The position numbers and the translations under genes are program-made. From Balaenoptera acutorostrata (Eukaryota > Chordata > Mammalia > Artiodactyla > Balaenopteridae), in NCBI RefSeq assembly GCF_949987535.1, contig NC_080067.1:54246405-54310404 (forward strand): a stretch of 64,000 bases of DNA, given 5' to 3'. Under the pieces are notes generated by a model. It had not been told where the DNA came from. It searched no databases and saw only the letters and a program-made list of their open reading frames with translations. Positions 49,017-61,485 of the stretch are shown piece by piece; position 1 is the first letter of the stretch, and every line of letters begins with the position of its first letter.

Positions 49017-49350
49017 AAGGAAAATAACAATTAAAACTAGTATTGAAAGAAACAAAAACCTCTGCTGATTGTCCTTCTTATCTTACCACTTCCAAACTGT
49101 TGTCCACTTGTATGATATACATGAGCAAGAGATGAACCAAAGCTCACTGATTGAATGAAATTGCCATTATAAAAATAATATACTTTATTGATATGAATAT
49201 ATGCAAATTGATGGAAAATATGTTTGTTATTTCCAACTCAATTATTTCCAGAAGCAAATACTTTCATTTGTTCAAAGCTTATACCAAATACAGTAGTCTA
49301 TTGTTAGAAGCATTATAAAATAGCACATAACAATTTCAGAAGAACGTATC
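49017..49350. other. Intergenic, nothing recognised
   Basis: AT-rich, no gene or clear element. Confidence 0.35.
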
Positions 49351-49381
49351 TAATGCTATCATTTTTTTTTTAATGCTATCA

Positions 49382-49569
49382 TTTTTTTTTTTTTTTAATT
49401 TGGCTGTGCCAGGTCTTCGTTTTGGCACGTGGGATCTTTAGTTGTGGCATGTGAGATCTTAGTTGCGGCATGCGTGTGGGATCTAGTTTCCCGACCAGGG
49501 ATCAATCGAACCCGGGCCCCCTGCATTGGGAGCGTGGAGTCTTACCCACTGGACCACCAGGGAAGTCCC
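49382..49569 (-). mobile_element. tRNA-type SINE
   Basis: The plus strand runs from poly(T) and TTTGGCTGTGCCAGGTCTTC to CACTGGACCACCAGGGAAGT. A 20-bp direct repeat, TAATGCTATC plus a T-run at 49351 and 49371, sits at its tail side. Confidence 0.88.
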
Positions 49570-49748
49570 AAGTCTCCATATTTTTAACAAAGAATCACAA
49601 TCTTATTAAGCTAGAGGTTCCAATATTTTACAAACTTAGTAGATTTGAAGTTTTCACAATTTCCTTAGATCATGAAATAATCACCATAGAAGTTCTGGGC
49701 AAAAAAAGGGAAGAACAGATGAAGAAGGAATATTTCCTATTCTTTCTT

Positions 49749-50053
49749 TTTTTTTTTTTTAATTAATTTATTTATGGCTGTGTTGGGTCTTCGTTTCTGT
49801 GCGAGGGCTTTCTCTAGTTGCAGCGAGCGGGGGCCACTCTTCATTGCGGTGCGCGGGCCTTTCACTGTCGCGGCCTCTCACTGTCGCGGCCTCTCTTGTT
49901 GTGGAGCACAGGCTCCAGACGCACAGGCTCAGTAGTTGTGGCTCACGGGCCCAGTTGCTCCGCGGCATGTGGGATCTTCCCAGACCAGGGCTCAAACCCG
50001 TGTCCCCTGCATTGGCAGGCGGACTCTCAACCACTGCGTCGCCAGGGAAGCCC
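49749..50053 (-). mobile_element. CHR-type SINE
   Basis: Complement of the full SINE, with perfect 14-bp target duplication TCCTATTCTTTCTT at 49735-49748 and 50054-50067. Contains a private tandem repeat of CACTGTCGCGGCCTCTC near 49864-49895. Confidence 0.93.
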
Positions 50054-50373
50054 TCCTATTCTTTCTTTATAAGTGTTTTGTTTACATGGAAAAAGTATCC
50101 TTGAAATTAATCGTATTACATTCTGTTTCTATGCTTACATGCTTGTCTTAGGGAAAAAGATCTCTCAGCACTACAGGAGAAAATAATTTCAAGTGCATGG
50201 TGGATCAGAAGTGTGTCAGCATCAAAACAAGTGAGGATATAAAATAGTTCTAAAGCAATCTTTATTTTTTGGTGTATCCTCACCACAATTAGATAAGTCA
50301 CTGACAGTAAGTCAGAAAGAACTTTAGTAATAAAACCTGAAAGTTAACTTTATATATATATATATATTTTAAA

Positions 50374-50665
50374 TTAATTAATTGATTTTATTTTATTTTT
50401 TTTGGCTGTGCTGGGTCTTCGTTTCCGTGCGAGGGCTTTCTCTAGTTGCGGCGAGCGGGGGCCACTCGTCATCGCGGTGCGCGGGCTTCTCACTATTGCG
50501 GCCTCTCTTGTTGCGGAGCACAGGCTCCAGACGCGCAGGCTCAGTAGTTGTGGCTCATGGCTTAGTTGCTCCGCAGCATGTGGGTTCTTCCCAGACCAGG
50601 GCTCTAACCCATGTCCCCTGCATTGGCAGGCAGATTCTCAACCACTGCGCCACCAGGGAAGCCCC
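50374..50665 (-). mobile_element. CHR-type SINE
   Basis: TTGGCTGTGCTGGGTCTTCG to CACTGCGCCACCAGGGAAGC. Preceded by a (TA)n run at 50352-50368. Target duplication not resolved in the AT-rich flank. Confidence 0.9.
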
Positions 50666-50739
50666 CTATTTTTTTAAATAGATGGAGATGATACAAAAAT
50701 GTGAAGCTATAAAGCCAGCAGCCACTTATGACCCCTCAG

Positions 50740-51830
50740 CAGCAGAGTCATGAGGCTCATGGCCACAGGAATGGAACGTGTGAGAACTCCCATCACCGAA
50801 GAGGCTGGGGTGGTCTGGCTTTGAGTCCCACACTTCCTTTTTTTCATCTACTTAGTTGAGACTTTTATCCTTAAAACTAGACTTTGTGGAGAGAGAATGG
50901 ATAACTTAATTCCAGATCATCTCTGTTGGTTAGCATAACAAGAGCCAGGACTGGAGGACCTGCTCACAGTTGTACATCAGGAAAGTCCCAGCAAGGCAGG
51001 AAGAGAGTGGCCTAGCTTTTGATTCCGGGAGCGCCCAGAGTACTCTAGGGTCCAGGAGAGGAGAACAGTGTTAGATGAGTAGAGGGGAAGCTATACACGG
51101 AAGCACGCTTTCCGCACATCTCGTGTGGTTTCCTGGAAGAAGACTTCCCAGCAAGGTGCCCTGGAACAACCTCAGAGTGCCAAGAGGCCAGGCAGAGAGA
51201 GAGCCTGAGTTAGCTTTCCTGAGGAACCCAGAGTGGTGTGGAAGGAGGTGCCTGCATCCCCTTAGGCAACATTAGAGTAGCAGAGACTCTGCCTGGGAAG
51301 CTTGTTAGGGTGGGTCACCAATGCCAGGGCAAAAATAACTCTGTGGTCAAGGGCTACAGTGAGGGCCACCTAAGCCAGGGAAGGGACAGCCAAACCTCAG
51401 GGGCTCTGCTGTGTCAGATGTTGAGTGAGCAGGTGGGGACTCTGGGTGAGCAGATCATAGGACTGGCGTCCACATGGGAAGCCAACAGAGCCTCCAGCCT
51501 GAAGCAGCATCAGGAGAACCAAAGGACAGTATGTGGCCCCTCAGTACTCTCCAAGATCCCTCCCCCAACTCCTCCACTGCAAGGACACTGCAAGCTGTCC
51601 ACCCCCAGACTCCCATGCCATCTCAAAGAAGAAAAAAAGAAAAAATCAGAAGGAGACCATTGAACTTGGAAGAGACTAAGCTACCGGAAAAAAAGAATTA
51701 TAAATGGTAACTCTGTATTGAAACAAGCACTGCTATTACACTGTTAGACAGGTGCTTGTGCCTTGGCTGGGAACCTAATTACCCTTTAGGAAGTAGCATG
51801 TATAGAAGCGAAGCATTTATAAGTTCCCAC
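50740..51830. other. Unclassified GC-richer block with loose internal repeats
   Basis: Two loosely similar parts: TCCCAGCAAGGCAGGAAGAG with a following AGCTTTTGATTCC and CCCAGAGTA (from 50985), and TCCCAGCAAGGTGCCCTGG with AGCTTTCCTGAGG and CCCAGAGTGG (from 51146). Open frames of 141 and 78 codons overlap and lack support. It may be an ERV LTR or other repeat I do not recognise. Confidence 0.3.
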
Positions 51831-51877
51831 TGAACAACGTGTAAACAAGCCTTTCAGGCACAAGCTCTTCTAATTTT

Positions 51878-52223
51878 TTTAAAAATTTATTTATTTGTTT
51901 TTGGCTGCATTGGGTCTTTGTTGCTGCGTGTGGGCTTTCTCTTGTTGCGGCGAGCGGGGGCTACTCTTCGTTGTGGTGTGAGGGCTTCTCATTGCGGTGG
52001 CTTCTCTTGTTGTGGAGCACGGGCTCTAGGCTCGGGGGCTTCAGTAGTTGTGGCACACGGGCTCAGTAGTTGTGGCTTGCGGGCTCTAGAGCGCAGGCTC
52101 AGTAGTTGTGGCGCACGGGCTTTGTTGTTCCATGGCATGTGGGATCTTCCCGGACCAGGGCTTGAACCCATGTCCCCTGCACTGGCAGGCAGATTCTTAA
52201 CCAGTGCGCCACCAGGGAAGTCC
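51878..52223 (-). mobile_element. CHR-type SINE, long variant
   Basis: TTTTTGGCTGCATTGGGTCT to GCGCCACCAGGGAAGTCCC. Perfect 13-bp target duplication CTCTTCTAATTTT at 51865-51877 and 52224-52236. Body has repeated CTCAGTAGTTGTGGC units. Confidence 0.93.
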
Positions 52224-52639
52224 CTCTTCTAATTTTAAGACTACCAGAGTGATGAAAATCTATATGCATTTATTATTGTTGGCAGAAACTTCAAAATATG
52301 CATATAATACAATAAGAAAACACTTCAGTAAAGAAATCAAGGCAAAAGGAAAATAATGTTAGGAAAAACAAGATGAAGCCATAGATAATTTCTAGTTTTA
52401 AAATGCATGCTTAAAAGCAGGCCACAAATTTGGCCCTGAGCTTCCTAGCAGTTAATGCAAAAAATAAATCACTAGTTACGTGATTCTTGAGATTTTGTTT
52501 TGGCCGGATTTCTCAGGGAAAAACTCAATTATTCCTAGTACTGTGGGCTGAGAAAATTGTCTCCCGTGGATCCTCAACAGAGGACTTCATGTCATGTAGT
52601 TATCTAGTACAATGGCTAACGCTCAGCGGGAACTATCCA

Positions 52640-52770
52640 GGTAGTTTGTCTATTTTGTCACCTTCACATCTCAGAAAAACGCTATGAGGCCCTTCCGAGA
52701 TAAGGAAACTGAAGCTCAGAGAAGTTTAATACCTTGGCCAGGTCGTACAGTTCATACACGGTGGGCCTGG
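52640..52770 (-). repeat. MIR fragment
   Basis: AAGGAAACTGAAGCTCAGAG, AAGTTTAATACCTTGGCCAG and GGGCCTGGGACTTGACTGGG follow MIR in complement. Confidence 0.65.
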
Positions 52771-55700
52771 GACTTGACTGGGTCTGTTAGTTAGTCATTT
52801 TAAGTCCCTGCTGTTGATGACTGCTTCATGAACAATCACCCTAAAAATGCAATCAATACGTCCCATGTGGTATTTTTTATAATGACCTCAATATCCAATG
52901 CTAAAAATGTGTGTCAACAAAGCAGCAAGTTATCGTCACACTAGGAGCTGCAAGCATTACTTGTAACTCAGCTGTAGTTTTTTCATACTGTATTCTTATT
53001 TCGTACTTTCCACCAGTAAAATTGTTAGAAATAGAAAAATATGGATATTCTTTTTCAAGGTTTCAACTGTTTCTTTAGTAAATAGAACAGGTCTATTTCA
53101 AAATTCCATATTTTCTCTTTCATGTGGATCACAGCTCTCGCACAGACTATGAAAGGTTTTTTTCACCGTCTATAGGAATTAAAGTACAGTTGTCAATTCT
53201 AGAAGCTTCTTCCTTAAATATAGTGCCATCTTTTGTTTAATTTTGCAGCTCTGTGGAAAATAACTTTTTTTTTCCTACTTACAAAAGGAACTTTTCCACT
53301 CAAAACCTGTTGGAAATATAAAATAGTTCTATTTCTATCAAAGAAAACCTTATTACTTATACGCAGAGTATTTTACTTTTGTGTCAAATTGAAGAGTGGC
53401 ATTAACTGAATGCCCACAAAGCATCTTAAAGGCTAAGGAAGGATTAAAGTAAAGGCTAAACTCTGAGACAGGTTTATGTACACTGTGGTGCACTTTCCTG
53501 GGGCTTAACGTCTTTTCTCCTATCTGTAGAGGATATAGAGGGCAGCGTTTCTGTCATGAAATAGGACTAATCAACTTAGTTGAGTTCGTATTTAAGGCAA
53601 GGTGAATTAATTAAGACAGTCTGACACAGTTGTCAGATGTGTTTTTCAGCCTGCATTCAGAGAAGCTTCTGCAATTGAAAGACAGAAAGTTTGGATGGTT
53701 CTTCTATGAGCAATGTCTAAACCAAGACGTCTTCACATTGGATGTAAGTACACAAATCTACACATTGGTTAGTCCAAACTGAGGCTAGTTACTTTCAGAA
53801 AACATGTTTGCACATAAAAATAAAGGGACAATTTTATCTTAAAAGGAATACGGTTCTGTATGGGTCTAATGAAAAATGAAGACGTAAGGAAATATTCTTG
53901 TATTATTCTTGTGTAAATACCATCAACAGCATTCCTCCCCAAACCACTGGGTATACTATAAAACATGATACACTTGGGAAAAATAAATATGTATAAAGAA
54001 ATACTTAGACTTATCTATAAATTTTATTGGCTTCATTACTAACAGTATGTTAGCTAATAAATTCTTATTTGGCTGAAGTTACTAACGAGTAAAGATTTAT
54101 TTGGCAGTAAAGTAAAGATTTATTTGCCAAATAAATAAGTAAATACTGCCTTGCTTTAGTTTGTTTTTTTAAGTAAAAGTAAAAGGAAGTTTATTTGAAA
54201 TAGTCATTTCAAAGTTGTTATATAAATTTATTAAGTGTTTCATTATCTTTAAATAGATTAAGTACCTGCTTCTGTGTGTTACAGATATACATTTACTCCC
54301 CATTCTTACTTTAATGGCCTCCCATTACTGCAGATAACTATATGCAAAAAAATTGTCACGAGGTATGGACCATGAAATGACAGAGTAGAAAATTTGGGGG
54401 AAAAAAATTGAGGAACAATCAATGATAATCATGAAAAAATCTCATTTTAATATTTCTTCACTCTTTCTTTAAAAAGATCTAAATGAAATATCTAAAATTC
54501 GGTTCAATTGAGCACTGCTAGAATTTCACTTTAGTCTATGTACAGATTTATATATAATGGATTTTGCTTCACAATCTTTGGAAGAAAGGGAACACAATGT
54601 ATACAAACTGTGGTAGCACTTAAATTATGTTGATTTCAAGAAGAAAATTACATAATTTCTACTTGCTTAATGATGACAAAGGCTTATCCCTTTTCATTAT
54701 AATACTTGCAGATAGACCTAGAACTTTTCATTTCAAGAAGACATGGGTGGATCTGATGACAATGAGCTTCCACAGTGAAAAGAAATAGGAGGTGAGGGAA
54801 GCAAGCCATCTGTCATCAACAACACTTTCTAGGGAATGTACATTTAGATGCATTTAGAAGAGTGCTAAAGTATATGCCTTCAGTAAAAGTGAAATATATT
54901 TTAGGGCCACTACCAAGTGCTTCGGTATTAACGGTCTTTGTTGTCAATACTACTTGCCACTATAGTGCTAACTCATTTATAATGTGCTTGTATAACAGAG
55001 AAAGTGCTTATTGTTATTTAAAACCAAAATCAAGTCTAGCTGCCTTCTAAAGTGAGATGTTAGTGGTATAATTCAAACAAGTAGAAATCTCTAAACTCCC
55101 CTACCCTCAGCAAAGATGAGTTGGGGAGGAAGATATGAAGAGACTAGAGTCAAAGGCCCACTGAGGAAAGGCTAAGAGCAGACTCAGGGAGAGGGGCTAG
55201 AGTGGTCTCTGCAAAATAAAGTGGGAAGAATTGCGGTAGCAGCTGAGAGAAGGTTTTAAAAAAAAAAAAGAGCAAGAAGCCAGAGCTTGCGTTGTCAAAA
55301 TTGCCCAAAGGACTGTTTCACAATGGAAAAGTCTGATGTTCAATTTTAAGATGTTTTTGACACACACCTTCCCCAGTCGGCCAAGACCTTGGTAAAGTCA
55401 GCTACACACGTGTTACCTTGTGTTAGTGGTTTTAAGTGGCTATTGAGGGAAGTGGACTGCATTCTGAGTCAGTGTAGAGCAGAGAGGAGGGAAAAGCTTA
55501 AGGGAGTAGACTGGGAGCCCCACAGTGGCGTAAACTCAGAACCCGAGCACCCACGAAGATGAAATCCCCAGGATTGGGCAGAGCCTTGTAGAAGATGTGG
55601 GATAGGGGCTGAAGGTGATATCAGCTGCTCAGATTTTAAGGAGTAATGTCATTTGTCCTGTTATAAATGACCATGCTGCACATTTGGGTTGAAGATATTT

Positions 55701-57514
55701 TAAGTGTAACTATTTCTTCCACTTGAGATAAGTGCTTGGATAATTTTAGAATTCCCGTGTAATCTTCTCAGGAAATACATGTATCTACAATTAGAAACAG
55801 TCAAATATTTTATGCCAGTTATGCATCTAGTCTTACCTTAAACTTTATTTCAATTAACAAATATATTTTGAATATCAATACAATTATTTTTATTTTATAC
55901 AATTAACATTTATATAATTATTTTAAAAAACTTTTTTCTTATAGGATATAAAAATATACTTTTTTCACGCTTCTAACTATAGCAATGAAAAATTGCCGTG
56001 ATGTCTCTTCTCACAGCTAGTTTTTCTGCTAAAAGTATTTGATCATGAAATGCTTTGGGGCAGTTCTCTTGGCCTTCCTAATTTAAAAAAAGATTTCCCA
56101 TTTATTATTTTAAAACACTGAAAATATACTTAAGGACAAGTGAATTACACTTTAGCATTAACATGCTTTTCAGCACTCAACATTAATACAGGATACTTAG
56201 AACAGTGAATACGTGAAGCTACTAAGGATTGTTTTATAACTTAAAAACCTCTAAGAATATCTCCCTCTAGTTTTAAGAATTTATATCTGTTTTTCTCAGA
56301 ATTATAGAAATATTTAATTCTATTGATCTGCCTTTCAAATGTAAAAACTTACCAAATACAGCAGTTATTTAAAAATTAATTTATCTTAATGAATATAATC
56401 CCAGAATTCATGCAGCGTACGTGCAATAAGTATTCTATATATAATTGCTTAAATTCAGGGTTGGCCAAACTCAAATTGTACTGACTTTAATGAATGGTCA
56501 TAGTAAAGCCATGTAAAGAAATGTAATGGAATTGGTACCTGGCTGCGATGCACAAGGCAGGCAAGCGTTCTCCATAGTAGCAGTACTCAGTAAGTATCTG
56601 CTGATTCGGCAAGGGCTTTGGTTCATGGTTCGGCAAGTTCATGGAGTTCATGTCTTACTACTATTGCCCTAATCAGTTGAGACAGAATTAGCACTAACTA
56701 AATCTTCTGTGCGCTGCCTGGAAGGGTTTGTTGAGGGTAAGAGTCTGAAGACAGAGATTAAGGAGTCTTCATCCTCCTAAAGTGCTGGGCATCCAGGATC
56801 AGAGCCCTAGGTCAAAGAAATCCAGCCTGAATGCAAACCTAAGCACGAGTGCATTCCTGCATTGGGGATCACCAGACACGCTCTGCATTCAGAACGGATA
56901 TCCCAGTCTACGCTTTGACTCAGGAGCATTTCATCTGCCACAGCAAAGTGACCTTGGTTCAAAAATTGTCTACATGTTTCTAAATATGTAGAAGAGGATA
57001 CCCTGAAAATGTGAAAGTTAATGTTTAAAGACTCATGGGTTGATCCATGACCGAGGAACTCCAAAACGGTGAGTTTGTAGAAACATGCATTTGGAGCTTC
57101 AAATATTTATCTACCTAGCTGGTAAAGTGGAAGGTCTGGTCAACCCCAGAATACTTCCTTGGAAGTGTCTGATTATATTTGCTTTAAAATATAATTTGGT
57201 TTAGGGCAGTGAAACTATTCTGTATGAGACTGTAATGGTGGGTACATGTCACTATACATTTGCCAAAACCCAAAGAATGTAAAACACAAAGAAGTGAACC
57301 AACCCTAAGGTAACCCGTGGCCTTTCAGTAATAGTGAGGTGTCAGTGTAGGTTCATCATTGTAACAAATATGAGACTCTGGTGCAGGATGTTGATAGTGG
57401 GGAGGCTATGCGTGTGTGTGGGAGAGGTATATGTGAATTCTTTGTACCGTCTACTCAGTTTTGCTGTGGACATAAAATTGCTCTAAAAAATAAAGTCTAT
57501 TAAAAAAAAATAAG
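52771..57514. other. AT-rich intergenic, unclassified
   Basis: No supported gene or young element in 4.7 kb. 55080-55260 has weak resemblance to old dispersed repeat. A nested repeat of AAAGATTTATTTG occurs near 54093-54130. Conserved regulatory DNA for SAMD7 could lie here but cannot be judged from one sequence. Confidence 0.35.
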
Positions 57515-58235
57515 AACAGTATGGAGGTTCCCTAAAAAACTAAAAATAGAACTACCATACGACCCAGCAATCCTACTACTGGGCATATACCCTGAGAAAA
57601 CCATAATTCAAAAAGAGTCATGTGCCACAATGTTCATTGCAGCTCTATTTACAATAGCCAGGACATGGAAGCAACCTAAGTGTCCATCGACAGATGAATG
57701 GATAAAGAAGTTGTGGCACATATATACAATGGAGTATTACTCAGCCATAAAAAGAAACAAAATTGAGTTATTTGTAGTGAGGTGGATGGACCTAGAGTCT
57801 GTCATACGGAGTGAAGCAAGTCAGAAGAAGAAAAACAAATACCGTATGCTAACACATATATATGGAATCTAAAAAAAAAAAAAAAGTTCTGAAGAACCTA
57901 AGGGCAGGACAGGAATAAAGACACAGATGTAGAGAATGGACTTGAGGACACAGGTAGGGGGAAGGGTAAGCTGGGACGAAGTGAGAGAGTGGCATGGACT
58001 TATATAATAATACCAAATGTAAAATAGATAGCTAGTGGGAAACAGCTGCATAGCACAGGGAGATCAGCTCTGTGCTTTGTGACCACCTAGAGGGGTGGGA
58101 TAGGGAGGAGATATGGGGATATATGTATATGTACAGCTGATTCACTTTGTTATAAAGCAGAAACTAACACACCATTGTAAAGCAATTATACTCCAATAAA
58201 GATGTTAAAAAATATATATATATATATATAATTAT
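57515..58235 (+). mobile_element. L1 3' fragment, relatively young
   Basis: ORF2 C-terminal text close to that of the intact L1 (CCATAATTCAAAAAGAGTCA, AAGTGTCCATCGACAGATGA, CAATGGAGTATTACTCAGCC) followed by a full 3' UTR (TGGGAAACAGCTGCATAGCA, TTGTAAAGCAATTATACTCC). The UTR differs from that of the 42.6-48 kb L1, so it is another subfamily. Ends in an (AT)n tract at 58211-58231. Confidence 0.9.
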
Positions 58236-58298
58236 AAAATATACATATATAAAATTTGGGACATTCAAAAGATAACAGGCACAACATTAAAAATTGCC

Positions 58299-58655
58299 TT
58301 CATCCATTCAGGCTGCTATAACAGAATACTATAATCTGGGTGGCTTATAAACAGAAATTTATTTCTCACAGTTCTGGAGGTAGGGAAGTTCAAGATCAAG
58401 GCACTAGCAGATTCAGTGTCTGGTGAGGACTTGCTTCCTGGTTCATAGATGGCCTTTGTCTCACTGTGTCCTATGTGGAGGAAAGGCTGAGGGAGCTCTC
58501 TGTGGTCTCTATTCTAAGGGTACTAATTCCATACATGAGGGCTCCACACTCATGACCTAAATCACCTCCAAAACGCCCCACCTCCAAATACCATCACTTT
58601 GGGGATTAGGTTTCAACATACGAATTTTGAGGGGAGACATTCAGTCTATAGCACC
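58299..58655 (-). mobile_element. MLT1-type MaLR solo LTR
   Basis: CAGGCTGCTATAACAGAATA, GGGTGGCTTATAAACAGAAA, CCTGGTTCATAGATGGCCTT and CACTCATGACCTAAATCACC, ending CATTCAGTCTATAGCA. Similar in subtype to the copy at 20903-21251. Confidence 0.85.
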
Positions 58656-59892
58656 GGGCTATAATTTTTTTTTAAGAAAATTTGGGCACTAATAGATGTC
58701 GTGATAAGTAAATAAGCACTTTCTCACAGGTGTAAAGATGAAAAGAAACTAGGGAAGCCAAGTGGAGCCCAGAACTGTTAACATTCAGGTGTGGCAGATG
58801 CCAGTGACTCATGGTCCTCCCCAGGGACCTTCATGACATAGGGACATTTCTGTAGACTTGGGAATAATTTACATTTTAGGTAAAAATTTGGTAGACTGAT
58901 TAAAAATAATAAATTACCATGTCAGAAGTGTAACAAAATTTTTTAGATTACATTCAATCTCTCTGGCATTGCAAAAAGAAAGAAAGCCAGATACAAGCAC
59001 CATGGAATCCAGAACAGGTATGGTACCAAGGAGGGCTTTAATGGTAAATTAGATGAGACTTGTCTCCGATGCCTCATTTCTTCAACTCCATTGGCCCAAT
59101 AGACTTAAGTCCCCCACTCATTTCACTGAACACATGAATAACAGTGAAAAAAATCCAGCTGTGTTGTTGCAGACCATGGACCCTACAGAGCCTCGTAGAA
59201 ATATGCCTATACCTGGCAAACCTGGTAGTCCAGAAGAAAGGCATTTGTGTCGATTATCTAGTGGAATGACATTAGAAAGTAATCACGCGGCCTCAACAGT
59301 TCTTACTGCCTTACCCATATCCCCTTTCTGAGTTCACCTGCAACCATAGAGGTCATTTCCCATCTCAAGCACCTGCATTTCTCTGCTTCAGACTGAAGGC
59401 TTTCTCCCGCACTTGAAGGAGCTTGTTGGATCTAGCTCCGGCATAACCCAGATGCAAGGGAGAACTGTGCCCTCCACCAGTGGCTGACAGAAATCAATGG
59501 GTAAATGGCCAGCTCTATGTCTTTCACTGGGACAATTATGAGGTGTGTACTACAAGTTTTCTTAGAGGGTCCTCAGAAGGTTGTCCATAGTGGTAACTCA
59601 CAGATTAGCTCACTCCTTATTGGCTTTTTTCCCTTCCTGGTCTCACTTACCCACTCCCTCATGTGGGCTTCCTGGGATCACCTCCCAAATAAATTACCTT
59701 CATTCAAGTCCTTGTCTCAGGCCTGCTTTGGAGGAATCCCAAAGTGGGACAGTCTCATCCACTTTTGGTGAGTAATCTCCATGGCGCTTCCCTATGGTGA
59801 CGTGTGTGAAGTAGCGGGGTGGTCAGCCTCTAGGCAGTGCTTGCTCTGGAGGGATTCTGCACTACTCCTTTTCTTCCTTCTCCTTCCTCCAG
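58656..59892. other. Region 5' of the first seen SAMD7 exon
   Basis: May contain an upstream SAMD7 noncoding exon and promoter, which I could not place. 59640-59765 (CACCTCCCAAATAAATTACC, AAGTCCTTGTCTCAGGCCTG) resembles the 3' part of an ERVL-type LTR on plus. Open frames at 59053-59331 and 59505-59775 have no support. Confidence 0.35.
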
Positions 59893-59968
59893 ATTTGTTT
59901 CAGGCATCACATAAAATGCAAGATGAGCACTATATGTCACAGCTTCAAAGAGTCTCTCTCACTCATAG
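59893..59968 (+). other. SAMD7: Probable SAMD7 5'UTR exon
   Basis: A 76-bp candidate exon between a strong acceptor (long pyrimidine tract ending CTTCCTCCAG, AG at 59891-59892) and a consensus donor (ATAG followed by GTAAGT, GT at 59969-59970). Position and strand fit a noncoding exon upstream of the SAMD7 start exon. It carries ATGs (first at 59916-59918) that are out of frame with the SAMD7 start after splicing. Exon status rests on splice signals only. Confidence 0.5.
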
Positions 59969-61358
59969 GTAAGTTCAAACTTCTACCAGAGACTGTCAAT
60001 TCATGACACAAATCAAAGTTCAACAGTGTTTCAAAAGGAAACACCACGTTGTGTCCCACACTGTTCTGTTGTGTAATGGACGAGGTGAAAAAAGGTGGCT
60101 GTGCGCCAAATCTCAGGTGCGGAGGGCCTGAGGTTCTAAGCCAAGGAGCAGTGTCCTCGCCAGAGATGCAAGCCCACAGCTGACACACCTGGCCTGAGTT
60201 CTTTCTTGGCAGCTCACCCTGGCTGGCAGGCATCTGGCAAATATTTTTATCCTGATTCTGACTGGTCACTACTCTGAGGCCACTATCAGAGAGGAAATTA
60301 TATTGACCTCACAGAAATAGTGAAAATAAATCCACATTAAAAACTTTAAAAAAATGTATATGAATGGTGAAAGCCAGTGATAGGTGACCTGTGGACTTGA
60401 ATTTCGAAGTTGATCAGTAGCTTTAGGCCTGGAAAAGAAGTTAAAGAAGTGACTGCTTATTTAAGTACTATTATATTTTTAGTTTTGGAACCATATGAAT
60501 GTATTAACTCTTTTAAAAATTAAATCAAATATGCACACGAGAAAGAAAAAAACATCACGACTTTGAAAAGCAGAACATTTTCTTCCTGATTTCCTTTTTT
60601 TTTTTTTCAAACGTAGTTGTAGTTATCTCAGTTTTTTTTTAAAGTAACTATTGAGGATGAAGAAGCTAAAGTGACCTGTTTGACTAACACTCATTTAATA
60701 TTTAAAATTATTCAAAAGATGTTAATAAGAAAATATTAGACAAAATTTTACCCCTTTTATAACGGTCCCTTTTTCTGATCACTAGGTTCTAGATAAAGTT
60801 ATGAATGCTTGTGTTTATGTATGTTTGGATATAACTTGGTCACTTGTTCTAATTAGACACATCCAGTTAGCCTGTATTCACTTTTTTTTTTTTTTTTTTG
60901 TATTCACTTTAATTAGATGTATTTTGGGCCATTGGGAAGATTTTCCTCCTCTTTTCTGTTTTAATCTTATCAACTAAATAGGAATATTTTTCCAAAAATT
61001 TAACATATGGGAGCATACATGCATTTGTACTTCTGGAAATATAAACATCAAAATAAGTTGTAATAAAAGAAGATGGTATTTCTGGAATCTTGCAAAACTG
61101 GTTTAATTTTATTAGTGTTGCTTGTAGTGTGGTATGGTATTACCTGTGGACTCTCCAACAAATTCCAAAGGCACACGGAGTTCTACAGTTGTATCTGGGT
61201 ACTTATAATGGAGGGGTTTTTGTGTAACTGAAATCTTGCTGTAGTTAGTCTTCCCAAGTGTTGGGAAAATACAAAAGGTGTTTATCGTGTTCAAGAAGAA
61301 TTCAAATAGTTAACAAAAAGTAGATATTTGTTGACATATCTATCCGGTTTTTTTTTAG
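59969..61358. other. SAMD7: Probable SAMD7 5' intron
   Basis: T-runs at 60595-60609 and 60882-60899; the latter is followed by a repeat of TGTATTCACTTT, a small duplication around the T-run. No element identified. Confidence 0.45.
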
Positions 61359-61485
61359 AACTCCATCAGTGGCGAGAGATATTGATGATAAATCCAGTGA
61401 TGGCCGTGAACCCTTTATTGACAGCATCAGGGCATCAGAGGATTCCACTGGTTCCCTCACCATTTGAACCTCCAAGTGTGGATAG
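61359..61485 (+). CDS. SAMD7: SAMD7 start-codon exon
   Basis: Acceptor TTTTTTTTAG (AG at 61357-61358), then 5'UTR and coding sequence MAVNPLLTASGHQRIPLVPS..., matching the start of SAMD7 as I know it, to a donor at 61486-61487. The start at 61400 has a strong context (G at -3, G at +4). An in-frame ATG at 61385 would add MINPV. Coding from 61400 is 86 nt and leaves two bases (AG), completed by the next exon as AGA (Arg). SAMD7 is a rod-photoreceptor nuclear protein with a C-terminal SAM domain that works with Polycomb PRC1 components to silence non-rod genes; in mouse it is a CRX target. The SAM domain exons lie beyond the right edge. No lesion is seen. Confidence 0.88.

Noticed and set aside
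49799..50104. Recurring peptide similar at 10358, 49799, 50382 and 51918
   Set aside because: Same SINE translated in antisense, not a protein family.
57630..57872. 80-codon frame similar to L1 ORF2 C-terminus
   Set aside because: It is only the truncated tail of an L1 3' fragment, not a gene.
58602..58612. GGATTAGG, a CRX-like motif upstream of SAMD7
   Set aside because: It is part of the MLT1 LTR consensus and a single short motif; no evidence of function.
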